Made by a program: the position numbers and the translations under genes
Shown: piece after piece, positions 7,679-15,518 of the stretch
Numbering within the stretch: position 1 is the stretch's first letter
Layout of the letters: each line of letters begins with the position of its first letter
Assembly: GCA_002733885.1 (NCBI GenBank)
Contig: NVXJ01000007.1
Coordinates: forward strand, 6,460 to 45,236
Source: Arcobacter sp.
GTDB taxonomy: Bacteria > Campylobacterota > Campylobacteria > Campylobacterales > Sulfurimonadaceae
Reading direction: 5' to 3'
DNA: 38,777 bases
Notes under the pieces: generated by a model
Seen by the model: the letters and a program-made list of their open reading frames with translations, nothing else
Databases searched by the model: none
Told to the model about the DNA's origin: nothing

Positions 7679-7882
7679 TATAAAACATTCAACTGTAAAT
7701 TTATTCCAGCGTCCGTTGACGACACTTCATGCTTTGGCTCGATTGCTGCATGGAATTTTTAAAAACGATCCTCTTTTACCTGCCGAGGCTACCGCTGAAA
7801 ATTTAAGGTACTTGTCGAAACTATCTCCAATGAGATTGAATCGAGCGTTGAGCTAGGCTCAATAGAAGTCTTTTTAAGAACT

Positions 7883-8158
7883 CTATGAAACTAGGTGTAT
7901 GTTGTTTTGCTTGCAGTACTTTTTGAACCCGGGACAATTCTTTTCTAGATAAGTGAAGATTTTTTTGTCTAGGTTTGTACTTTGACCTTTTGGATGCTTT
8001 TTGCTTACTCTTGTAAACTTGTTGTTTATGCGATTTGTCAATGAACCGATTGTTGTTTCAAGCAATTCGGCTGTGTTTTCTAAACTGTTTTGATTCATAA
8101 GTAAAGAATTTTGTATGTTTTTGTAAAACGAAATCTCTTGATTAAATACCATGTACAC
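7883..8158 (-). CDS. Small early protein downstream of the PL-like promoter
   Basis: 91 aa, first gene after the consensus minus-strand promoter at 8234-8262. Confidence 0.6.
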   Translation of the reverse strand: MYMVFNQEISFYKNIQNSLLMNQNSLENTAELLETTIGSLTNRINNKFTRVSKKHPKGQSTNLDKKIFTYLEKNCPGFKKYCKQNNIHLVS

Positions 8159-8233
8159 GAAACCTTATGTATAAAAAGTTTATTTTGTTATAATCGTTAT
8201 TGTTATTAGAACGCTAACGAAAATGATAAATGA

Positions 8234-8262
8234 ATTATATGCAATTATGCATATAATGTCAA
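8234..8262 (-). promoter_or_regulatory. PL-like sigma70 promoter: TTGACA-17 nt-TATAAT, operator TATGCATAATTGCATA in the spacer
   Basis: Minus strand TTGACATTATATGCATAATTGCATATAAT: both hexamers match consensus exactly. Confidence 0.85.
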
Positions 8263-8296
8263 GTGTTTATGCATAAAATATGCAAAAAGGGTTATT

Positions 8297-8698
8297 TTGA
8301 ATACGATAGGGTATAGATTTTCAATTGCTTTAGATGCCGTTTATGGGGCTAGCAGTACAAAAAAGTGTGTTTCAGATTTAGGAGTAAGCCAAAGTACTAT
8401 AGATAGAGGAAAGCGTGGTGATAGTCTTACAAAAACAATTTCATTATTTGCTGCTAAAAATAATATATCAACTTCTTGGATACTTACTGGTTCAGGGGAA
8501 ATGATGACCGATGAGCGGTCAATTAACCAAGTAATCACTGGTAATAGCAATAATCAAGCAGGAAGAAATGTTCACTCCGGTGCTAATGCTTCTTCTGATC
8601 CTATTGTCGCGGCAATAGAATCTTTACTGGGTGAGCTTGACGCTAATGAAAAGCTTCAAGTCCTCAGTTATATAACAAGTTTAAAAGTAAAAAATTAG
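8297..8698 (+). CDS. CI-like phage repressor N-terminal HTH protein, no peptidase domain; TTG start
   Basis: YRFSIALDAVYGASSTKKCVSDLGVSQSTIDRGKRGDSLTKTISLFAAKNNISTSWILTGSGEM matches the CI-repressor HTH pattern. Confidence 0.75.
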   Translation: MNTIGYRFSIALDAVYGASSTKKCVSDLGVSQSTIDRGKRGDSLTKTISLFAAKNNISTSWILTGSGEMMTDERSINQVITGNSNNQAGRNVHSGANASSDPIVAAIESLLGELDANEKLQVLSYITSLKVKN

Positions 8699-8704
8699 AA
8701 AAAT

Positions 8705-9256
8705 ATGAAATATATCAATGGACATCAAAACAATCAAGCAGGTAGGGATCTAACTATACACAGTAGTTTGGTTCATAATGTAAAGGTTTCCCCCAAGGAC
8801 ATAGAGTTAAAGGCCATTGTTAACCATGACTGGATAGTTCTTTCTGTTTATGTTGCTTCACTTGCCTTGATGTGGGGATTTCTCTATGTAACTATTGTTT
8901 CAACAACAGTTTTGATACTAACAAGCATCGTTACTGGAGTAGGGATTGTTTTTTTAATTGAAGGTACTCAAAAGTTTATGTTGAAGTTTTCACCTTGGCA
9001 TATAAAGTACATTGATGGAAAAATAATCTTAGATGGAAGAGAACGAAAGTTTTATGAAGAAATCTGGAGCGTAAGTTATAGGAAGAACTGGATAGGCAAT
9101 GGGATTATCTCTTTTTATGGAGTAAATCCTAATAACAACAAGCCTTATCAACGAAAGATAAAGTTCTTATATAACGCAGAAGCGAAGTATGTGCATGACT
9201 GTTTTATGGATGAAGATAGGATACGTAAGTATAAGGAAGGTTTGAGGTATAAGTGA
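8705..9256 (+). CDS. Membrane protein with N-terminal NNQAGRD motif
   Basis: 6 bp after the repressor gene; two hydrophobic segments (VLSVYVASLALMWGFLYVTIV, VLILTSIVTGVGIVFLIEG). Confidence 0.65.
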   Translation: MKYINGHQNNQAGRDLTIHSSLVHNVKVSPKDIELKAIVNHDWIVLSVYVASLALMWGFLYVTIVSTTVLILTSIVTGVGIVFLIEGTQKFMLKFSPWHIKYIDGKIILDGRERKFYEEIWSVSYRKNWIGNGIISFYGVNPNNNKPYQRKIKFLYNAEAKYVHDCFMDEDRIRKYKEGLRYK

Positions 9257-9295
9257 AAAAAGAAACAATGAAATATCTGAAAGAAGATAAGTAAA

Positions 9296-10030
9296 TTGGC
9301 AATTATTAAAACTGAATACGAGACACTCTCGACTAAAGAGAAAACAAAACAAACCCGTGAAAGTCCTGTAATAGTATGGATATTAACAATAATGTGGCTA
9401 TTTGTCTGGACTATGTTTCCATTCATTATCTATATTATTAATGGGGCTTCTTTTTCTTTTAAGGACATAGACTTTAATGAAGTTGGAGATTATTTAGCAG
9501 GTGTCGCTGCTCCCGTGGCATTCTTTTGGCTTGTGTATGGTTATTATCAGCAAGGTAAGGAACTCAAGCTAAATAACAAAACCTTAAGCCTACAGTACGA
9601 GGAATTAAGACATTCAGTAAGTGCTCAGCAGGATCAGGCAGCCAGTATGAAAGAGCAGTTAAGTATTGTTGTAAGAGAGAAGTTCTATCCAAAATTTAAG
9701 ATTAAGAAGTTTAATTATCTAAAAGATGAAGCATACATAGGTATTGTAATAGAAAATGTGTCCAATGAAGTTTATTCGACTAATATAGAAGTTCTTTCTG
9801 ATGGAATGATCCTTGCTAATACAATAGACAGTAATGTAAAGTATATCGATTTCGAGATTCAAACTATTGATGATATACAAAAGCAATTTAAAATACTTCT
9901 GAAAATAGATTTTATCTTAGAAATTGGGCATAGTGTTGAAGAATTTTATGAGATTAATTACAGCACTTTAAAACATAATGTGTTTAATGAACCAATTTTA
10001 GAAAAATCTAAGCAGGAGGTAATCGGGTGA
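9296..10030 (+). CDS. Membrane-anchored hypothetical protein with coiled-coil and C-terminal beta-rich region (TTG start)
   Basis: Two TM segments, then GYYQQGKELKLNNKTLSLQYEELRHSVSAQQDQAASMKEQL. Confidence 0.65.
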   Translation: MAIIKTEYETLSTKEKTKQTRESPVIVWILTIMWLFVWTMFPFIIYIINGASFSFKDIDFNEVGDYLAGVAAPVAFFWLVYGYYQQGKELKLNNKTLSLQYEELRHSVSAQQDQAASMKEQLSIVVREKFYPKFKIKKFNYLKDEAYIGIVIENVSNEVYSTNIEVLSDGMILANTIDSNVKYIDFEIQTIDDIQKQFKILLKIDFILEIGHSVEEFYEINYSTLKHNVFNEPILEKSKQEVIG

Positions 10031-10464
10031 AATTATATTGTGATACACAGTTCAAGGCTGCCGGTAAAACATTAAAAAAACATCTAGTTGTTGTTGAAAG
10101 AGGTATTCCTAGAATCATCTACTATAAAATGTATTTTGAGCAAAAAAAACCTACCTATAAACAAGTTTCATTTAATGAGGAAATCATAAAAGGACTCATA
10201 GATATGCAAAAAGATAGAAAAATATCGGAAGTAGACTTCAAAGATATTGTGGTTAATATTAAGCATACGTATGAAGAATTAAAGAGTACAAATGAAGAAG
10301 GAGATACTTTACAGGCTTTGACAAGTATCTATAATGAGATGGGAGAAGAAGTGCATTTAGGAAATGGTGTTTTACTTGAGGATGAAAGCTTTGCTTTTTT
10401 TTATGACTTTTCTGATATTATTGCAGGAAAGACCAGTGCTATATTTCCAAAGGGGTTAGTATGA
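10027..10464 (+). CDS. Hypothetical protein, translationally coupled to upstream gene
   Basis: 4-bp overlap with the preceding ORF. Confidence 0.65.
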   Translation: MKLYCDTQFKAAGKTLKKHLVVVERGIPRIIYYKMYFEQKKPTYKQVSFNEEIIKGLIDMQKDRKISEVDFKDIVVNIKHTYEELKSTNEEGDTLQALTSIYNEMGEEVHLGNGVLLEDESFAFFYDFSDIIAGKTSAIFPKGLV

Positions 10465-10820
10465 GTGTATTTTCAGATATAAACGATTTACATGATTCTG
10501 ACTCTGTGGCATTTAATGTTCTTATCCAGAAAGCTATGAATAAAATTGTCAAGTTTGATGACAATACCTTTTCTAATACAAGTTTTGAGCCTAAAGAACT
10601 AGAAAGTTCTGAATTTAAAATATATTTTGGTGAACGATCAATTCGAGAAGCTATGGGTAATGGAACAAGTAGAACACATGTTGAGGCGGCTCTTTATTAC
10701 GTAATCAATAAAAGTAATGGACATATCATTACAGATAAAAATATCTTAGAGGGATGTAGTAGTTCAATGCAGTCTCATCTTGATGGAAAATATGATCTCA
10801 AAAACAATAGGTGGGTGTAA
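10461..10820 (+). CDS. Hypothetical protein, last gene of the immunity-region operon
   Basis: 4-bp overlap with the preceding ORF. Confidence 0.65.
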   Translation: MSVFSDINDLHDSDSVAFNVLIQKAMNKIVKFDDNTFSNTSFEPKELESSEFKIYFGERSIREAMGNGTSRTHVEAALYYVINKSNGHIITDKNILEGCSSSMQSHLDGKYDLKNNRWV

Positions 10821-10900
10821 GAGTACTGGTTAAAAGCTAATGCTCTAGATATGTTAGTTAATACCGTGCACTTCACTTTTCTTAGATATATAATCATGAT

Positions 10901-10929
10901 AAATAAAAATAAAAGTACTGGCCAGTACT
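10901..10929 (-). terminator. Intrinsic terminator for the minus-strand HIRAN/lipoprotein genes
   Basis: Perfect 16-nt palindrome AGTACTGGCCAGTACT (10914-10929) followed on the minus strand by TTTTATTTTTATTT. Confidence 0.7.
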
Positions 10930-10937
10930 CCATAATA

Positions 10938-11429
10938 TTAGTCTTCTACTAAGGCATAGGCCTTAGACTCTACCAGTATCTCATAGTTTATGAAGGGTGC
11001 TTCTTTTATCTCTACACTTAAAAGTCTAGGCTTTATCTTATCGTCTAGTTCTTTATATACCAATTCATCGGCTATCTCTGCTGCTACATAACCAAGTCTT
11101 CTTTTTCCTGTGGAGGACTTTCCATAGATGGCTATAGCATTGTCATCATGTTTGTTGTTTGGTTCTCTTTTAAATGACAGCTCTAGGTTCTCACCTGTTG
11201 CCCATTTGACACAGGCATCCATTCTATAGGTTACACCTTGGATGAAAAAATCATCATCTTCATAAACTTCATACCCTTCTGGAATATCTATAACTTTAAA
11301 AGCATCTTGTTTTTTAGTAAAAGCTTTATCGTTAGGTTGACTAGGCTTGTCTTCTTGTAAATACCCTTTGACTACATAATACAGTACCCAAAGTAAAAAT
11401 CCATAAAATGGATAGGCATAAATACTCAT
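10938..11429 (-). CDS. HIRAN-domain protein with N-terminal TM anchor
   Basis: FIQGVTYRMDACVKWATGENLELSFKREPNNKHDDNAIAIYGKSSTGKRRLGYVAAEIADEL is HIRAN-like; N-terminus YPFYGFLLWVLYYVVKGYL hydrophobic. Confidence 0.75.
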   Translation of the reverse strand: MSIYAYPFYGFLLWVLYYVVKGYLQEDKPSQPNDKAFTKKQDAFKVIDIPEGYEVYEDDDFFIQGVTYRMDACVKWATGENLELSFKREPNNKHDDNAIAIYGKSSTGKRRLGYVAAEIADELVYKELDDKIKPRLLSVEIKEAPFINYEILVESKAYALVED

Positions 11430-11770
11430 TACTTAGCTTGCAAATCTCTAGTGTTAACCCCGTTAGATGGTCCATTATCGTTGTAAGTAAAATTTACTAC
11501 AATATCATTCTTTACCGTATAAACATATTGTCTTACGCCTTCACCAGTACCTAATCTGTAAGATAAGTATTCTTCATCTCCTATAACTTTAGAGTCTTCA
11601 GGAAGTCCTAATACTTCTATTAATTGTTTTCTTGTCACCTTATTAATAGGAAAGTTCTTAGCGTAAGAAGTTGGTGCTGTCCATATTGATGGCTTCTTGA
11701 TCCCGTACTTACTAGCTCCGCTACATCCTATAAAAACAACTGCAAGAGCAGCAAACAATATTTTTTTCAT
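11429..11770 (-). CDS. Small lipoprotein
   Basis: Signal peptide and lipobox MKKILFAALAVVFIGCSG; overlaps the HIRAN gene start. Confidence 0.75.
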   Translation of the reverse strand: MKKILFAALAVVFIGCSGASKYGIKKPSIWTAPTSYAKNFPINKVTRKQLIEVLGLPEDSKVIGDEEYLSYRLGTGEGVRQYVYTVKNDIVVNFTYNDNGPSNGVNTRDLQAK

Positions 11771-11810
11771 TTATTCATCCTTTAAATTTTAATTAAATAT
11801 GCAAAATAGC

Positions 11811-11839
11811 TTGACTTATATGCAGTTTTGCATTAATAT
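11811..11839 (+). promoter_or_regulatory. PR-like sigma70 promoter: TTGACT-17 nt-TAATAT, operator TATGCAGTTTTGCAT in the spacer
   Basis: TTGACTTATATGCAGTTTTGCATTAATAT upstream of the CII-like gene; same operator geometry as PL. Confidence 0.8.
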
Positions 11840-11854
11840 ATCGCTATCCAACCT

Positions 11855-11905
11855 CAAAACATGAGTAGCAGTTGGAACCTTTATGGTGCTGCTCTTCATG
11901 TTTTG
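11855..11905 (+). promoter_or_regulatory. Leader hairpin of the CII-like mRNA (17-nt arms, 15/17 complementary, 17-nt loop)
   Basis: CAAAACATGAGTAGCAG (11855-11871) and CTGCTCTTCATGTTTTG (11889-11905). Confidence 0.6.
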
Positions 11906-11923
11906 ATCCAAAAAGGAGCCTTT

Positions 11924-12430
11924 ATGGCACTTGCTAAAGACCCATTTTTCTACAAAATCACTCATCAGGCTATCGAAGCCTTTGGTGAGAGACATAATAT
12001 CACTGCACGACAATACTTTGCCCAACTACTAGGCTACAAAGGCCCTAACTCTAACATCCAAATTGGCACGATGCTCAATTATAACACATACAATCCCCTT
12101 ACTCCTAGGCCTATGTCTGTTGATCAACTGTTAGTGGTGATGGATGAGTGTGAAGATGACAGACAAATTATCATAGATGCAATTTGTAAGCGTTTTGGTG
12201 GTCAGTTTGTCAAAGATAAAACTGTTACTAAGGCAGCGGATAAGTGCATCAAGGATGACTTAATGAAACTTTCTTTTATGACAGGTAACTTGTCTAACCT
12301 GTTTTTACAATATATGAAAGATGGTGTTCTTGATGTAGAAGAAGGGCAGGACCTTGAATCTAAAGGCCATGAAATACGCCAAGAGATGAAGAACATAGAG
12401 AACTACTTTAAATCTATTAAGCAAGACTAG
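11924..12430 (+). CDS. CII-like phage regulatory protein (listed ORF starts at 11861; MALAKDPFFYK start preferred)
   Basis: ALAKDPFFYKITHQAIEAFGERHNITARQYFAQLLGYKGPNSNIQIGTMLN...MSVDQLLVVMDE is CII-family-like; AAAGGAG RBS before 11924. Confidence 0.75.
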   Translation: MALAKDPFFYKITHQAIEAFGERHNITARQYFAQLLGYKGPNSNIQIGTMLNYNTYNPLTPRPMSVDQLLVVMDECEDDRQIIIDAICKRFGGQFVKDKTVTKAADKCIKDDLMKLSFMTGNLSNLFLQYMKDGVLDVEEGQDLESKGHEIRQEMKNIENYFKSIKQD

Positions 12431-12439
12431 GAGTAGGGT

Positions 12440-12715
12440 ATGCCAAAAATCTTTCAAGATGGTTCTCAAGTTGACATACTGAACAAGCATTTTAAACAAG
12501 GTCAGTCATTAACCCATGATGAAGCTATCTTGATAAAGATTAACAGACTAGCGCAGCGTATGCAAGACCTTAAGAAAAAGTATGAAGAGTATGCTGAGTT
12601 TAATCCTATTCGTGTGGTTGATGAGCCTAATGGTAGAGGTGGTGTTCATGCTCGGTATTTTTTTGCTGGGTCTGGATGTTCACTTGAAAAAAGTGAGAGT
12701 GTTAGAGTTTATTAG
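12440..12715 (+). CDS. Winged-helix/HTH domain small protein
   Basis: QGQSLTHDEAILIKINRLAQRMQDLKKKYEEY...GGVHARYFF pattern of phage HTH proteins. Confidence 0.55.
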   Translation: MPKIFQDGSQVDILNKHFKQGQSLTHDEAILIKINRLAQRMQDLKKKYEEYAEFNPIRVVDEPNGRGGVHARYFFAGSGCSLEKSESVRVY

Positions 12716-12782
12716 ATGAGTATTTTTCAAGAAAGAATCATACCTTCATGTGATTTGAAGAATATGATTTTAAATATTAATT

Positions 12783-13013
12783 CTATGCTTCTTCGATTTT
12801 TTTCAAAATTAAGATGTACATATCAGCTATTTCTTTTGCTCTTTCGGCTGTCTCAAAAGAATGTATTTTGTCTGATGAAATAGTCTTTGTTAGCTCTAAC
12901 GCAATTTCTGGATTAGTCATTGTTCTGTATCCTTTGGGGTATAGATAGTGGGTAACGATGGTGTCCGCCAAGACTAAGCCATCGATACTTTTCGCGCGTT
13001 GCACTAAGTACAA
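12783..13013 (-). CDS. Hypothetical protein
   Basis: 76-aa ORF on the strand opposite its neighbours. Confidence 0.45.
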   Translation of the reverse strand: MYLVQRAKSIDGLVLADTIVTHYLYPKGYRTMTNPEIALELTKTISSDKIHSFETAERAKEIADMYILILKKIEEA

Positions 13014-13126
13014 GCTTCATATTGTACCACAGTGCTTACAACTGTTATTGAAAAGGGTAGGATGCGTTGTTGGTCCTGGGCTTCCTTCCCCTTCCTTTTT
13101 CAATGATACCAAGACCAAGGTACACA

Positions 13127-14440
13127 ATGACTACAAATTACGATGTAAATATAGAACGTTCAATCCTTAACTCTTTGATATTTGAACCTGAGACTCTTAA
13201 AAATGTAAAATCTTATCTCAGTTCTGAAGACTTTTATATACCTAACCACCAAAATATTTACCAAGCTATATTAACGCTTGACGAAAAAGAAATGCCTATA
13301 GATGAAAGCTTTATATTAAAGACTTTAGGTAAGGACTTTGATAATAATGCACTTATAGACGTTATGTTAGGCAATCCTATCTATAACCTTCAGGCATATA
13401 TAGATGAGCTTAAGGAAAAGAGACAGAGACGTGATCTAATTCACTTGGCCTCCGGTGTTGCTAGAAATGTTGATGAGGCCCAAAATATTGGTTCTGTATT
13501 AAGTGATCTTAATAAAAGCCTTAGCAGCATAGAAGAGATAGGTTTAATTAGTGGTTATGCTAGTAAATGTATTGTGGATGCTGATGAGAAGCCGACTGAG
13601 TTTATACTTGAGAATTGGCTTCCTATGCCTCGTGGAACTGTGAGTATGTTCTCAGCAGCAGGTGGAACGGGTAAGACTTGGGGTGCTATTCAAGCAGCTC
13701 TTAGACATGCTGAGAGTTGTCCTGATAAGAAGGTAGCTCTTTGGTTAAGTGAAGACCCTGAAGCGGAGAGTAAGAATCGTGCAATTGCTGTTAGCAAATA
13801 CATTTTAGATACAACTTTTTCAAAATTTAGAAATGTAGATATATTTACTGATGTTCCTGAACCATTGATTATTGATGGCAAGATAGACATGTACGAGTTT
13901 AGAAAGCTGAGATCATCGCTTAAAGGGTATGACTTCATTATTCTTGACCCTTTGACATCTTTTTATGGTGGTGAGGAAAATAATAATTCTCAAGCTGTTG
14001 CTTTTATGAGACCATTTAAGAAGTGGGCGATAGAAGAAGATATTTGTATATTGTTTCTTCATCATGCAACTAAGCCTGGTAGTGATGGGCAAAGTAGTAC
14101 CCGTGGAGCCAGTGCCTTTGTAGATGCTACTCGATGTGTGTACATGATGGGTAAGGTTTACGTGGATACTACTCGTAAGGTTTTAGATATGGATAAGCTG
14201 CATATGAGAGACTTTCATCTTGTTAAGGATAACTATGGAGTTATTCGGATTCTCAAGGATCATAACGTACTTAGAAATATTACTCCTGTTACAAGTGCGC
14301 GTGAGGTTGAAGTAGTTGAAGAACACATATACGGTGGTAAGCCTATGCCTTTTGGGGGTTCTCAGGTTAATGATACCCGTGAAGTGAAGGAAGATGTTGT
14401 AGAGCTACCTTCTAACCTAGAAGGTGGTGGTTTTCTATGA
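13127..14440 (+). CDS. Replicative ATPase: DnaB N-terminal-like domain fused to RepA/AAA_25-type ATPase (ORF track start 13067; MTTNYDVNIERSIL start preferred)
   Basis: NIERSILNSLIFEPETLKNVKSYLSSEDFYIPNHQNIYQAIL (DnaB-N-like), Walker A SAAGGTGKTW, Walker B DFIILDPL, LFLHHATKPG. Confidence 0.85.
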   Translation: MTTNYDVNIERSILNSLIFEPETLKNVKSYLSSEDFYIPNHQNIYQAILTLDEKEMPIDESFILKTLGKDFDNNALIDVMLGNPIYNLQAYIDELKEKRQRRDLIHLASGVARNVDEAQNIGSVLSDLNKSLSSIEEIGLISGYASKCIVDADEKPTEFILENWLPMPRGTVSMFSAAGGTGKTWGAIQAALRHAESCPDKKVALWLSEDPEAESKNRAIAVSKYILDTTFSKFRNVDIFTDVPEPLIIDGKIDMYEFRKLRSSLKGYDFIILDPLTSFYGGEENNNSQAVAFMRPFKKWAIEEDICILFLHHATKPGSDGQSSTRGASAFVDATRCVYMMGKVYVDTTRKVLDMDKLHMRDFHLVKDNYGVIRILKDHNVLRNITPVTSAREVEVVEEHIYGGKPMPFGGSQVNDTREVKEDVVELPSNLEGGGFL

Positions 14441-15267
14441 GAATGAACTATATAAGCCTTCCTACTGATTATGTGATTGAGCTGCAAGTTCAAGGTAAGA
14501 GAGAGAAGGGTAGAGCCTTCATGGAGTACTTCTTGGATATGGAAGTAGAAGCTGTAAATAGCTTGAGCTTCTATGGTGTGAGTTGGGGTGCTAAGGACAA
14601 GCCAATGAATAAAGGTTCTGTAAGTAGATGGGTAGCTGAATTTAAGTATGAGATAGCCAAGTATTTTAATTTATGGGAGCTTAAAAATGCTCAACATTAT
14701 AGCTATGTAAAAAACGCGGTGCAACCCCAATGCAACCCTAAAGAAACAAAACACCCCCTTGAAACTACCAAGACTATGGGCTTTGAAGAATTGTGTGCAA
14801 CCTCTATGCAACCCCAAAGCAACCAAGCTCTTAATAACTATCATCATCATAACGCAGGCTTTATATCTGATAAGAATTTTAATGATTTATATTTTGTTTA
14901 TTCTCATAATACTAAGTTCACTGGCAAGAAAGAAGAAGCTTACAATGCGTTCGTACATGTGAAGGTTGATAACTCTCTTTTGAAGTTAGCAGCTATGAAG
15001 TACTTACATGATCCAGAAGTTAAGAAACCTTTTGGATTGAAGAAGTTTCTTGAGAACCAATCATACTTAGCTTATATGCCTAAGTATGTGAGAGTTAATA
15101 ATGTTAAGGATAATCAATGGTACGAAGGAATATATGACAGCACTACATTTGAACTAAAGGCTTACGACGGCAAACCGCTTGGGACCATTAAACCAGACTT
15201 ACTTGTGAAACTCTATGAAGATAAATGCTTAGAGTTTCTTAGTGGTCCAACGCAAGACGTGTCTTAG
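14437..15267 (+). CDS. Probable replication initiation/accessory protein
   Basis: Overlaps the ATPase gene; NKGSVSRWVAEFKYEI; internal GCAACC repeats. Confidence 0.5.
   Translation: MRMNYISLPTDYVIELQVQGKREKGRAFMEYFLDMEVEAVNSLSFYGVSWGAKDKPMNKGSVSRWVAEFKYEIAKYFNLWELKNAQHYSYVKNAVQPQCNPKETKHPLETTKTMGFEELCATSMQPQSNQALNNYHHHNAGFISDKNFNDLYFVYSHNTKFTGKKEEAYNAFVHVKVDNSLLKLAAMKYLHDPEVKKPFGLKKFLENQSYLAYMPKYVRVNNVKDNQWYEGIYDSTTFELKAYDGKPLGTIKPDLLVKLYEDKCLEFLSGPTQDVS
14720..14826 (+). repeat. Iteron-like GCAACC repeats inside the replication gene, candidate origin
   Basis: GCAACC at 14721, 14732, 14797, 14808 and 14819, followed by an AT-rich stretch. Confidence 0.4.
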
Positions 15268-15272
15268 GAGAT

Positions 15273-15518
15273 ATGATGGTGGAGATGGCAGATATTATAG
15301 AAAGAATCAAAGATGTTATTAGTAAAGAGCATGAAGGCCGTAAGGTGTTCGATAAGAATGTAGCGCACACACTTGGCTTCTCTCCTGATAATCTAGGTAC
15401 AAAGAAGTCTCGGAACTTAATCCCTTATGATGAGCTCACTATGTTTTGTTGGCAGCATAAGGTTAGCTTTGACTGGTTGTTCTTTGGCCTTGGTAAGATG
15501 GAGATGAACTATGCCTAA
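15273..15518 (+). CDS. Second small CI-repressor-like HTH protein
   Basis: VFDKNVAHTLGFSPDNLGTKKSRNLIPYDELTMFCWQHKVSFDWLFFGLGKM. Confidence 0.65.
   Translation: MMVEMADIIERIKDVISKEHEGRKVFDKNVAHTLGFSPDNLGTKKSRNLIPYDELTMFCWQHKVSFDWLFFGLGKMEMNYA

Noticed and set aside
8341-8550. Minus-strand ORF inside the repressor gene
   Set aside because: Shadow ORF of a well-supported CI-like CDS
9148-9426. Minus-strand ORFs 9148-9426 and 9167-9352
   Set aside because: Overlap the operon genes on the other strand; low-complexity hydrophobic shadow frames
11816-12025. Minus-strand ORF overlapping PR and the CII-like start
   Set aside because: Overlaps promoter, hairpin and the CII-like CDS; no RBS or domain support
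12958-13170. Plus-strand ORF overlapping the ATPase start
   Set aside because: Alternative frame without domain support; crosses the promoter/leader of the replication gene
14759-14962. Plus-strand 67-aa ORF inside the replication gene
   Set aside because: Alternative frame of a supported CDS
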